From Massilia timonae CCUG 45783 (GTDB taxonomy: Bacteria > Pseudomonadota > Gammaproteobacteria > Burkholderiales > Burkholderiaceae_D), in the NCBI RefSeq assembly GCF_000315425.1, contig NZ_JH992925.1:214348-270137 (forward strand): 55,790 nt of DNA, read 5' to 3'. The position numbers and the translations under genes are program-made. The notes beneath the pieces were generated by a model that saw nothing but the letters and a program-made list of their open reading frames with translations, was not told the origin of the DNA and did no database searches. How positions within the stretch are numbered: the stretch's first letter is position 1; every line of letters begins with the position of its first letter. Shown here piece after piece: positions 9,589-17,723 of this stretch.

Positions 9589-10897
9589 GGTGGGTCTCCT
9601 GTGCGAGTACGGCAAGGAAGCGTCGGGCCAGGACTGGATAGCTCAGCTGGTCCAGAACATGGCGCCGGCCGCGCTCGCCCAGCGCGCGGCGCGTGCGTGG
9701 ATCGAGCGCCATCAGGCGCGCCAGTCCCTCGGCCAGGGCGGACGGATCGTCGGGCGCCACGCTGACGCCGCAGCCGGTTTCCGCCACCGGATCGTTGCCG
9801 GCCTCGACCGCATGCAGGACCGGGCAGCCCGCCATCATGTAATCCAGGAGCTTGTTGGGGGCGATGCCGAAGCGGTACAGCGGCTGGCGCCGCCACCCGA
9901 GGAAGGCGATGTCGAAGCGCGCCAGCAGGGCCGGGATGGCGCGCTTCGGGACCGGATCGACGAAGTGGACGTGGTCGAGCCCCAGCGAGCGCGCCTGGCG
10001 CCGCAGCCGCTCCTTCTCGGGCCCGGCGCCGACCAGGACGAAGGACAGCGGCCGCTGGCGCAGCAGGTGGGCGGCGTCGAGCAGGGTGTCGAGCGCATTG
10101 GCCAGGCCGTGGCTGCCGGCATAGCCGATGATCAATCGTCCCTCGGCATGCAGCCTGCCGAGCAGGGCAAGGATGGGGACGGCGGCGGGCGGCAATGGAT
10201 CGGGCCAGCGGGATGGCGCATCCGCATGTGGCGGCGTGCCGGCGGCCGGCCATTCGTCCGGATCGACGCCGTTCGGGATCAGGTGCAGCTTGTGCGGCGC
10301 CATGCCGCGCGCCTCCAGGTGTTCGCGTACCCGGGGCAGGATCGAGACGATGGCGTCGGCGTGGCGGCAGGCGTGGTTCTCGGCCGCCTGGAGCAGCATG
10401 ATGAACGGGTGGTGGCGCGAATGGCCGCCCAGTTCCATCGGCGACAGCGGCCACAGGTCGTGCACTTCGTGCAGCAGGCGCGCTCCCGCCAGGCGGGCGA
10501 TCCGGTGCGCGGGCCAGATATCGAGCGGATAGGTGCTGGAGGCGATCACGGCTTGCGGCGCGAAGGTCTGCGCCAGGCGCGGCGCCTCGCGCCACAGGCG
10601 CGTCACGAAGGCCAGCATATTGCGCACGCGGCCGGCGCCGTTGCCGGCGTAGGCAGGGGTGCGCAGCCAGGTGTAGTGGATGCCGTCGATGTCCTCGCTC
10701 AGACGGGCGCGGCCGGCCATGGCGGGACCCTGGCGGCGCAGGTGCGAATGCGAGGCGGCCACGATGTGCACCCGGTGCCCGGCGCGTACCCATTCGCGCG
10801 CCAGGTAATAGGGGCGGTACTCCATGCCGTGGTGGACCGAGCCGGCGTAGTGGTTGATGAGCAGAATATTCATATGCAGATGCGTCATGCTCGTCAT
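9581..10897 (-). CDS. Family 4 glycosyltransferase (WbuB-like)
   Basis: GT-B fold glycosyltransferase. N-terminal MNILLINHYAGS, then MEYRPYYLAREWVRAGH, is typical of WbuB-like enzymes. The C-terminal half has IIGYAGSHGLANALDTLL and the donor-binding region FGIAPNKLLDYMMAGCPV with the acidic residue of the E-x7-E type partly replaced (VEAGNDPVAETGCG). Start choice: ATG at 10897 overlaps the upstream stop as ATGA, while ATG at 10873 begins exactly at the conserved MNILL; neither has a strong ribosome site. Probably adds one sugar to the lipid-linked repeat unit. Donor and acceptor are not visible from sequence. Confidence 0.87.
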
Positions 10898-11676
10898 ATG
10901 CGCCACGCCATTTCTTCGACCAGCCGGCGCCAGTTGCAGCGGGTGTTCTCGATCCAGTTGGTCTCCCATTGCACCGGGTGGGTGAGCATGCAGATGCGTT
11001 CGTAGTGGCCGAGGGCGGCGAAGGGCGACATCGGCGTGTAGTAGACGGGATGCTTGCGGTCGCTGATGTACAGGTCGAAGCCGCGCAGCAATTCGGCGTC
11101 GTAGGATTCGCATTCGATGCCGCAGCGGGTGCGCAGCGCGCGATCGCGCAGCAGCTCGTGGTTGATCACGTTCAGGCGGCGGTTGGCGAAGTCGCCGTGG
11201 CTGGCCACGGTGGCCAGCGGCGCGCCCAGGCGCGAGGCGATCTGGCCGATATTGCGCGCGAACAGCTCGCGGATCTCGGGAAAGCGCAGGCGCAGCTCGT
11301 CACCCTTGCGGATGCGGTGGCGCTTGGCGAAATCGGCGACCTCTTCGTAGTGGTAGCTGGCTTCGCTGCCGGCCCCTTCGATCTCGCGCATGAAGCCGTA
11401 GTCGAGGGTGCACAGGCGGAAGTAATAGCTGGCCCGTACCCCGTGGCGCGCCTCGAGCGCGAACATCTTCTTGGCCGTGCGCAGGTCGCTGTCGATGTCA
11501 TGGCGGTGCACCAGCGTCTTGCGCGGCGCCTCCTGGCGGTTCAGGTTGCGGAAGAAGCTGCGTACCGATACCTGTGCGTAACCGGCGTCGTTCGCCGCCT
11601 GCAGCAGCGCCGCGTACTCGCCGAGGCGGCTGGGCATCAGGTAGTCGGCATACACCCGGTTGATGAACGTCTTCAT
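10894..11676 (-). CDS. Polysaccharide-deacetylase-like protein (NodB-homology-like)
   Basis: A 260-residue soluble protein without a signal peptide. Motifs suggest the CE4/NodB barrel: LVHRHDIDSD (HDxD metal motif), TVASHGDFANR (second histidine motif) and ICMLTHPVQWE (late histidine motif). The middle also has EARHGVRASYYFRL, as in cytoplasmic homologues of the family found in sugar clusters. Such proteins remove N- or O-acetyl groups. With no export signal it would act on a cytoplasmic, lipid-linked or nucleotide sugar. It overlaps both neighbours by 4 bp, so it is tightly coupled to a GT4 and a GNAT-like gene. Activity is inferred from three short motifs only. Confidence 0.6.
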   Translation of the reverse strand: MKTFINRVYADYLMPSRLGEYAALLQAANDAGYAQVSVRSFFRNLNRQEAPRKTLVHRHDIDSDLRTAKKMFALEARHGVRASYYFRLCTLDYGFMREIEGAGSEASYHYEEVADFAKRHRIRKGDELRLRFPEIRELFARNIGQIASRLGAPLATVASHGDFANRRLNVINHELLRDRALRTRCGIECESYDAELLRGFDLYISDRKHPVYYTPMSPFAALGHYERICMLTHPVQWETNWIENTRCNWRRLVEEMAWRI

Positions 11677-12359
11677 TGCAGCGAATACTGCGCACGGTAG
11701 GGCTGGAAGCCCAGGATGGTCTTGAATGTCTTGAGGCCGGGCTGGGCGCCGAAGAAAGTGTCGTACATGACGTAGCGCACTTGCTGTTCGTCGATCAGGC
11801 GGCTGATGGTTTCCACCAGCAGCAGGTGCATGATGCCGTGGTTATTGCGATAGCCCAGCATTTGCGAAAAGGCGGCGAAATTGCCATAGATGCCCAGGCT
11901 CGCATATGCGACCAGTTTTCCCTGTGGATCGAGAATGCCGTGATGGCGGAAATGCGGCAGCGTGTCGAATGCCTCGCATTTCTCGGTATATTTATGGTCC
12001 ATTGGCCGGCCTTGCCGCGTATCGAGCGAAGTATTGATGGCGTGGATGTCGTCGATATAATCGTTGCGGTCGATGTCGACGAAACGGTAGCCGCGGTTGC
12101 GCGCCCGTTTCGCGTGATAGCCGCCGTGGTTCTTGGCCTTGATCTGCTCATGGTAGGCATGGCGGTCGGCAAAGCGCGACAGGTCGATCAGCGCCGCGCC
12201 GACGGTCTTGGCGCGAATGATGCGAAAGCGCGGATGCGGCCGGGTAAATGCGCGGTAGGTGGTGCGGATATCCGCCGGATCGATATGCTCGTGAAAGCAG
12301 AGTTTTGCTACCGGCAAACTAATCGCTTGAATAAATGTATTGTAGTGTTGCAAGAACAT
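11673..12359 (-). CDS. GNAT/FemAB-like acyltransferase domain protein, function unknown
   Basis: About 228 residues, no signal peptide or membrane segment. The central part (GKLVAYASLGIYGNFAAFSQ, then GIMHLLLVETISRLIDEQQV, then YVMYDTFFG) has the strand-helix order of GNAT/FemAB-type acyltransferases, but I cannot match a named family. I chose ATG at 12359, which has AGGTGAGA upstream; a further in-frame ATG lies at 12386. It is the first gene downstream of the inserted element, so after the insertion it may depend on a new promoter. Could acetylate or aminoacylate an amino sugar made in this locus. The base composition is a little more AT-rich than its neighbours. Confidence 0.5.
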   Translation of the reverse strand: MFLQHYNTFIQAISLPVAKLCFHEHIDPADIRTTYRAFTRPHPRFRIIRAKTVGAALIDLSRFADRHAYHEQIKAKNHGGYHAKRARNRGYRFVDIDRNDYIDDIHAINTSLDTRQGRPMDHKYTEKCEAFDTLPHFRHHGILDPQGKLVAYASLGIYGNFAAFSQMLGYRNNHGIMHLLLVETISRLIDEQQVRYVMYDTFFGAQPGLKTFKTILGFQPYRAQYSLQ

Positions 12360-12420
12360 ATTCTCACCTATAAGTCTGCAATACACGATAAGGTGGATTG
12401 CCGTGCAATTCCTTGAAACC

Positions 12421-12429
12421 GATTAAATG
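12421..12429. repeat. Target-site duplication, left copy
   Basis: GATTAAATG, identical to 13915-13923. Directly abuts the left inverted repeat of the insertion sequence. Confidence 0.95.
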
Positions 12430-12446
12430 CACCTCGTTATACACAA
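12430..12446. repeat. Left terminal inverted repeat of the IS
   Basis: CACCTCGTTATACACAA; its exact reverse complement is at 13898-13914. Confidence 0.95.
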
Positions 12447-12549
12447 GTCCGCCAGCCTCACCACGCCGGCTGAAAATCCCGTTTACTTTCAATGACTTGC
12501 CAGCGCCCTTGTAAACCTTTGCAAAATCGCGTTTACTCTCGTCTTTTGC

Positions 12550-13893
12550 GTGGCGCAATTGGCGAGCAAATCGAAGGGATGGACCGATTCGGAGTTTGAG
12601 CAACTCGACCTGGGCGACGCGCGCCTGAACCGGCGAGCGAGGACACTGATGGAAACAATGGCGGGGGCACCGACGGCGAGCGTGCCAAAGGCCTGTAACG
12701 GCTGGGGTGAGACGATGGCCGCGTATCGCTTCTTCGACAATGACGGCGTCGACTGGCGGGCAATCCTGGAGCCGCACTGGCAGCAAACGGAACAGCGAAT
12801 GGCCGAGCAGTCGGTGGTGCTGTGTCTGCAGGACACGACCGAACTGGACTTTAACGGACAGCAGGCGCGCGGCCTCGGACCGCTCAGCTATGAAGCGCAG
12901 CGCGGCATGTACGTCCACCCCACCTACGCGGTGACGACGGCGCGCGAGCCGCTGGGGATCCTGGACGTGTGGATGTGGGCGCGCGCGCTGCGCGACACCA
13001 ACGGCCAGCGCGGCGGCCCCAAGGAAAGCCTGCGCTGGATCGAAGGCTACGAAAGACTGGCGGAACTGGCACCGCGCCTGCCCGCCACGCGCTTGGTGTA
13101 TGTGGCCGACCGCGAGGCGGACATGCTGCCCTTGATGGCGCGGGCGCAGCAGCTCGACTGCCCGGTGGACTGGCTGGTGCGCGCCGCGCACAACCGCTGC
13201 TTGCCCAACAGCGAGAAGCTGTGGCCGCATGCCACGGAAGGCGCGCCGCTGGGGGAAATCGAGTTCGCGCTGGCCGCGCGGCCGGGCGCCAAGGCGCGCA
13301 TCGTGCGCCAGCAGCTGTGGGCACGCCGGGTCGAACTGAACGCGGGCAAGGGCAAGGTGGTGACCGCCACATGCATCGTGGCGCGTGAACACGGCGCTCC
13401 GGCCGGCGTCAAGCCGATCGAATGGCGCCTGCTGACGAACCGGGTCGCCACCAGCGCGGCCGAGGTGGCCGAATTGATCGACTGGTATCGCGCCCGCTGG
13501 GAAATTGAAATGCTGTTCAATGTGCTCAAGAACGGCTGCAAGGTCGAGGAACTTCAGCTGGGCACGATCGAGCGCATCGAGCGCGCACTGGCGCTGTACT
13601 TGGTCGTAGCCTGGCGCATTGCCTATCTGGTACGCATGGGCCGTACCTGCCCGAACCTGGATGCCCACTTGTTCTTTGATCCCGATGAGATACGCGGCGC
13701 CTACTTGCTCAACAAATTACGCCCCCAGCCCAACCCGGCGTTAAACGAAGTAATACGCTTGATCGCCCGCGCGGGCGGCTTCTTGGGCCGAAAAGGTGAT
13801 GGCGAACCTGGTGCCAAGACCCTCTGGGAAGGGCTGCGCGACGTGCGCGCCTCAGCTCTCACCCTTCAAGCACTACGCGAACTTGGAGACTGA
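12550..13893 (+). CDS. IS4-family transposase (Tn5-like)
   Basis: A 447-residue DDE transposase. Catalytic blocks of the IS4 family are visible: LQDTTELDF (first Asp), VYVADREADM (second Asp) and the Y-x2-R-x3-E signature YRARWEIEMLF (catalytic Glu). The N-terminal region with DARLNRRARTLMETMAG and ACNGWGETMAAYRFFDN is the usual transposase Tn5 DNA-binding domain. An in-frame stop at 12493 limits the start. GTG at 12550 is the first candidate, and it gives the family-typical N terminus. No frameshift or stop interrupts it. It ends 21 bp before the right end of the element. Confidence 0.95.
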   Translation: MAQLASKSKGWTDSEFEQLDLGDARLNRRARTLMETMAGAPTASVPKACNGWGETMAAYRFFDNDGVDWRAILEPHWQQTEQRMAEQSVVLCLQDTTELDFNGQQARGLGPLSYEAQRGMYVHPTYAVTTAREPLGILDVWMWARALRDTNGQRGGPKESLRWIEGYERLAELAPRLPATRLVYVADREADMLPLMARAQQLDCPVDWLVRAAHNRCLPNSEKLWPHATEGAPLGEIEFALAARPGAKARIVRQQLWARRVELNAGKGKVVTATCIVAREHGAPAGVKPIEWRLLTNRVATSAAEVAELIDWYRARWEIEMLFNVLKNGCKVEELQLGTIERIERALALYLVVAWRIAYLVRMGRTCPNLDAHLFFDPDEIRGAYLLNKLRPQPNPALNEVIRLIARAGGFLGRKGDGEPGAKTLWEGLRDVRASALTLQALRELGD

Positions 13894-13897
13894 CGAG

Positions 13898-13914
13898 TTG
13901 TGTATAACGAGGTG
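13898..13914. repeat. Right terminal inverted repeat of the IS
   Basis: TTGTGTATAACGAGGTG, exact reverse complement of 12430-12446. Confidence 0.95.
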
Positions 13915-13923
13915 GATTAAATG
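13915..13923. repeat. Target-site duplication, right copy
   Basis: GATTAAATG, identical to 12421-12429. Removing the element and one copy restores a gap of about 140 bp between the flanking genes. Confidence 0.95.
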
Positions 13924-13991
13924 ATGGGCACCGGCGCAGCATGAATTCATTTATGCCATCTCATGTATTTTTGGAAGTTCAGTGCTGGTTG

Positions 13992-15185
13992 CTAGGTCAG
14001 CTCCAGGCGGTGTGCCAATGGATGCCGGGTCAGGTCGGCATAAAATCGCACCAGCTTCTGCGCCTCGTTTTTCCAGTTATAGGTCTGCTCGACGGCACGT
14101 CGGCCATTCGCGCCCAGGCGCCGCGCCAGCGCTGGGTCTTGCGCCAGGCGGTCGATGGCGGCGGCGATCGCGGCCGGATCGCGCGGATCGACGCACAGGC
14201 CGCAATCGCTGGCCTCGACGATGGCGCGCCAGCGCGGGAAGTCCGACGCGATCACGGGGATGCCGGCCGCCATGTATTCGAACATCTTGACCGGCAGCGC
14301 ATCGCGGTAGCTCGCGGTCGGCAGCAGGGTGACCAGGCCGGCGAACGCGTTTTCCATGACCCGGCCCACGCCGGCGCGGTCGAGGTGGCCGAGCGCGCGG
14401 ACGCGGGCCCAGCCCGGCAGCAGCGCCACGTCGCGCGCAAGCGCCGGGTCGGCGAAGCCGCCGGCCAGGGCCAGCCGGACCGGGGTGCGCAGCAGGGCGC
14501 AGGCCTGCACCATCTCGCGGATCCCGCGGATCGCCGAGATGCTGCCGACGTAGCAGATATCGGTGCGCGCATCCCAGCTGCGCTCGGGAGAGAATTCTTC
14601 GGGCAGCGGATAGTTGGCGACGTCGATCGTTTGCGCATTGCAGTGCGCCAGCCGCTCGCGGATGGGGGGCGTGGCGGCCAGCAGGCCGTCGAGGCGGCTG
14701 CAGGCGTAGCGTTCATAGCGCGCGTACAGGCCCGCGATCGCGCGGGCGACGCTATGTGCCAGGTAGGGTTTGTCGAGCAACTGGGTCGGCACGTCCTCGT
14801 GGGCATCGAACACGACGCGCATGCCGGCGCGCCGCAGGCGCAGGCCGGCCGGCAGCAGTTCCGGGTCGTGCAACTGGTAGGCATCGGCATCGAACGCCAG
14901 CGCGCGCGCCGCGACCCGGCGCGTGGTCCACAGCATGCGGTCCAGGCGTCCCACGAGGGCGCCTGGACGGCGTCCCACGACGGCGCCTGGACGGCGTCCG
15001 GATGGCCCGCCGGCGCGTTTTCCGGCGTCGACGATCCGGACCCCGTCGCGCAGCTCGTCGCCCAGGCCGTCGGCCACCACCAGGATCACCTCATGACCGT
15101 GGCTGGCCAGCGTTCGGCATTGCTTGAAGAAGATCCTGGTGTCGTAGCGCGGGTGCGCCGAGGTCAGGTGGACGATGCGCGGCAT
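13992..15185 (-). CDS. Family 4 glycosyltransferase with an 8-residue repeat insertion
   Basis: GT-B glycosyltransferase of about 397 residues. The start MPRIVHLTSAHPRYDTRIF is the conserved opening of this GT4 subgroup, with AGAGGA just upstream of ATG at 15185. AYQLHDPELLPAGLRL, FDAHEDVPTQLL and the donor-site stretch LPVKMFEYMAAGIPVIASDF are also as expected. Between the VRIVDAGKR strand and the LDRMLWTTRR helix there are two 8-residue repeats (RRPGAVVG, RRPGALVG) that normal members lack. The gene overlaps the polymerase gene by 95 bp in a different frame. It is the last gene before the inserted element. Donor and acceptor are unknown. Confidence 0.88.
   Translation of the reverse strand: MPRIVHLTSAHPRYDTRIFFKQCRTLASHGHEVILVVADGLGDELRDGVRIVDAGKRAGGPSGRRPGAVVGRRPGALVGRLDRMLWTTRRVAARALAFDADAYQLHDPELLPAGLRLRRAGMRVVFDAHEDVPTQLLDKPYLAHSVARAIAGLYARYERYACSRLDGLLAATPPIRERLAHCNAQTIDVANYPLPEEFSPERSWDARTDICYVGSISAIRGIREMVQACALLRTPVRLALAGGFADPALARDVALLPGWARVRALGHLDRAGVGRVMENAFAGLVTLLPTASYRDALPVKMFEYMAAGIPVIASDFPRWRAIVEASDCGLCVDPRDPAAIAAAIDRLAQDPALARRLGANGRRAVEQTYNWKNEAQKLVRFYADLTRHPLAHRLELT
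14945..14992. repeat. 24-bp tandem repeat inside a glycosyltransferase gene
   Basis: Two 24-bp units (14945-14968, 14969-14992) differ at one position, and a partial third follows from 14993. The unit length is a multiple of three, so copy changes keep the frame and add or remove 8 residues in the N-terminal half of the enzyme. Confidence 0.9.
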
Positions 15186-16479
15186 GTTTCCTCTCGTAGG
15201 CATAGCGGCTGCAGGCGCCGAGGGTGGCGCTGAGCAGCATATCGGTGAAGTAGTGGGACGACAGCAGCAACAGCACGGTCACGCAGGCGAAAGCGAAAGC
15301 CAGCAGGAACAGCGGGCGCCGGCGCGCGGCGAAATACTCGTGGAAGAACATCGGCGTGATCGGGACGATGGCGAGCGCGGCCACATAGAGCATGCCGAAC
15401 AGGCCCAGGTCGACCCAGGCCGACAGCACGTTGTGCGAGTAGTGGCCGGGCTTGTAGCTGCCATAGTCGCCCAGGATGGGATGGGCGGCGATCGATTGCA
15501 CCGCATGCACGGTCAGTTGCTGGCGCTTGTTGGCCGAGGTCGAGTGCGACAGGTCGAACAGTTCGAGGATGCGGTTCGAGGGCAGGGAGGCCAGGATCTG
15601 GTCGAGGTAGAGGCCGATGGCGGCGGCGATGCACACGCCGGCCAGCACGAAGTACAGCTTGTGGCGCGAATAATAGAATTCGATCAGGGGGATCGCGAAC
15701 AGCAGGGCCACGAACTCGCTGCGCGCGGTGTTGACGAACAGGGTGGCCGCGCCCACGGCATGCAGGACCAGGCGCAGCGGCAGGTTGCGCGTGAAGGTGA
15801 CCACCGCGAGGTAGGTAAACAGGTAGGAGCGCGAGAAACCCTGGTAGGTGGCGAGCGAATTGGCATCCTTGGCGATGCCGAGCGCGCCGAGGTAGAACAC
15901 GCCGTCGACCGAGTACGAGAACACGATGGTCGACATCCCTGCCAGGCTGAGCAGGCCAACCACGCGGAAGCGGCGGCTGTCGAAGTCGATGAAGCAGAAC
16001 TGCAGGTAGACCAGTACCATGAACAGGATGGCCAGCATGTGGTAGGCCACGATGGCGCGGTTGGCGCCGGCCGCCGCATTGACCACCACCACGCCGACGA
16101 AGTACGCGAAGAAGACGCCGTAATGGACGTCGACCAGGGTCAGGCGCTGGGCCTCGCGTCGCATGCGGGCAAGGTAGACCAGGCACATCGGACCGGCAAA
16201 GGCCAGCGCCACCGGGGCGAAGTAGCCGCCCAGGAAGGCGCCGGTGGTGCCGGTGCCGAGCAGGGTATGGTAGAAGAAGAAGCCCGGGAACAGCATGAAG
16301 AAGCAGGCGATCATCAGCCACTGCTCGCGCCGGGCGCGCGCCGCGCCGCGCTGCCGGGCGGGGTCGCGCAGTAGCGCTTGCTGCCAGGTATCGGCCGCGC
16401 CGCCGGCATGCAGGGCCGAAGGCGGCGCCGAAGGCGGAGCGAGAGGCGGAGCGAGATGCGGCGTGGACGAGGGATTCAT
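15091..16479 (-). CDS. Wzy-like O-antigen polymerase/ligase family membrane protein
   Basis: About 462 residues with a cytoplasmic Pro-rich N terminus (repeated APPS/APPL units, residues about 7-22), then 10-12 hydrophobic segments and a large loop before the last helices (SHSTSANKRQQLTVHAVQSI, GDYGSYKPGHYSHNV), as in Wzy/WaaL proteins. It should polymerise lipid-linked repeat units in the periplasm. WaaL-type ligase activity cannot be excluded from sequence, but the company of Wzx, Wza and Wzc favours Wzy. ATG at 16479 overlaps the flippase stop as ATGA. Its 3' 95 bp overlap the next GT4 gene, an unusually long overlap. Confidence 0.8.
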   Translation of the reverse strand: MNPSSTPHLAPPLAPPSAPPSALHAGGAADTWQQALLRDPARQRGAARARREQWLMIACFFMLFPGFFFYHTLLGTGTTGAFLGGYFAPVALAFAGPMCLVYLARMRREAQRLTLVDVHYGVFFAYFVGVVVVNAAAGANRAIVAYHMLAILFMVLVYLQFCFIDFDSRRFRVVGLLSLAGMSTIVFSYSVDGVFYLGALGIAKDANSLATYQGFSRSYLFTYLAVVTFTRNLPLRLVLHAVGAATLFVNTARSEFVALLFAIPLIEFYYSRHKLYFVLAGVCIAAAIGLYLDQILASLPSNRILELFDLSHSTSANKRQQLTVHAVQSIAAHPILGDYGSYKPGHYSHNVLSAWVDLGLFGMLYVAALAIVPITPMFFHEYFAARRRPLFLLAFAFACVTVLLLLSSHYFTDMLLSATLGACSRYAYERKHAAHRPPDLGAPALRHQDLLQAMPNAGQPRS

Positions 16480-17723
16480 GCGGCGGCCAGCCCGTTGCGC
16501 GAGCAGTTCCAGGACATGTGCAGGTAGACCAGGTAGAGGCAGGAGTAGCCGATCACGTACCACAGCACGTTCTCGTGCACGCTGCCCGGCAGCAGGAAGG
16601 CGCCGAGGGTGGTGGCGAACAGCGTCACCTGCCACAGCAGGTCGGCCTTCTGGCGGCCGGCCACGAAGAACACATAGCTCAGCGGACTGGCGACGAAGTT
16701 CAGCAGGAACAGCGGCGCCATCAGCTGCGCCAGCTCGCCCGCCTCACGCCAGGAGGGGCCGAACACGGTGGCGAACAGGGTCGGGGCGAAGGCCATCAGC
16801 AGCAGCGCCGGGCCGATGCCCATCACCAGCAGCGCCTTGAAGGTATGGCGGTAGGTGCGGCTACAATTGCCGTGCTCGCGGAATTCGAGCACCGATTCGC
16901 GCTTGAAGACTTCGAGCACCGAGGCCGCCAGCAGCGACACCGGCGCCGACAGCACGCGCTGGGTGAGCGCGTAGAGGCCGGCGGCCAGCGCGCCGTGGCG
17001 CATCCCGATCAGGAACAGCGGCAACTGGCTGACGGCGCCGTTGAGCAGGTTGGACGGCAGCGAGTAGCGCCAGAAGGCCTGGTGGCGCCGCAGGTAGGCG
17101 CGCTGGTCGGGGTCGGGCAGGCAGGCGATGGGCGCGCGCGGCGGACGCAGCAGGCGGCGCGCGTACAGGTAGCCGGCCAGCAGGCCGCACAGGTGGCCGG
17201 CGATCAGGCCGGACCCGCCGAGGCCGACGTACAGCAGCGTGAGCTGGGTGAGGACGATGACGGCGGCCGCCACCACCTTGGCGCGCGCCGCCTTGCCGAA
17301 AGCGTTGTGCGAGGTGGCGTAGGCGAGCGTGGTCTGCATGCAGGCGATCAGCCAGGCGCCGGCGCCGATGGTGAGCAGGGCCGCCCATGGCAGGTGCAGG
17401 GCCGGTTCGAAGCCGGCCAGCCGCGCCGCGGTGGCGACCAGGGTCAGCAGCAATGCGGCGATGGTGGCGCTGTAGAACACGACCCGGAAGCAGGTGCGCT
17501 GGTGCTGTTCTTCGTGGTCGAGGATCATCGCCGCCTCCATGCGCAGGGTGGCGCCGATCGCCGACAGCGCGATCACGCCGAGCCAGACGCTGTAGGCGCC
17601 CAGCTCTTGCGGCGTGCACATGCGCGTCAGCAGCGGCGCCGCCAGCAGCGGCAGGGCCTGGGCGCCGAGGGCGCCACCGAGGACGGTGGCGACGTGACGC
17701 CAGAATGGCGGCAGTTGCCTCAT
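16476..17723 (-). CDS. Wzx-like lipid-linked oligosaccharide flippase
   Basis: Polytopic membrane protein of 415 residues with about 12 predicted helices. It opens with WRHVATVLGGALGAQALPLL, followed by APLLTRMCTPQELGAYSVWL, the typical start of polysaccharide biosynthesis (PST/MOP) flippases. FWRYSLPSNLLNGAVSQLPL is the matching repeat in the second half. It should flip undecaprenyl-linked repeat units across the inner membrane for Wzy. Start at ATG 17723, sharing ATGA with the aminotransferase stop. A longer open frame extends upstream but is out of phase with the real upstream genes and is not coding. Confidence 0.87.
   Translation of the reverse strand: MRQLPPFWRHVATVLGGALGAQALPLLAAPLLTRMCTPQELGAYSVWLGVIALSAIGATLRMEAAMILDHEEQHQRTCFRVVFYSATIAALLLTLVATAARLAGFEPALHLPWAALLTIGAGAWLIACMQTTLAYATSHNAFGKAARAKVVAAAVIVLTQLTLLYVGLGGSGLIAGHLCGLLAGYLYARRLLRPPRAPIACLPDPDQRAYLRRHQAFWRYSLPSNLLNGAVSQLPLFLIGMRHGALAAGLYALTQRVLSAPVSLLAASVLEVFKRESVLEFREHGNCSRTYRHTFKALLVMGIGPALLLMAFAPTLFATVFGPSWREAGELAQLMAPLFLLNFVASPLSYVFFVAGRQKADLLWQVTLFATTLGAFLLPGSVHENVLWYVIGYSCLYLVYLHMSWNCSRNGLAAA

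Larger units (their letters stand above)
12430..13914 (+). mobile_element. Complete IS4-family insertion sequence (IS50/Tn5-like group)
   Basis: A 1485-bp element with perfect 17-bp terminal inverted repeats (12430-12446 and 13898-13914, CACCTCGTTATACACAA) and one transposase gene. It is flanked by 9-bp direct repeats GATTAAATG at 12421-12429 and 13915-13923, a target-site duplication of the length known for Tn5-type elements. Ends, gene and duplication are all intact, so insertion is recent and the element may be mobile. It lies in the short gap between a GT4 gene and the GNAT-like gene, opposite to the direction of the polysaccharide array. Confidence 0.95.
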
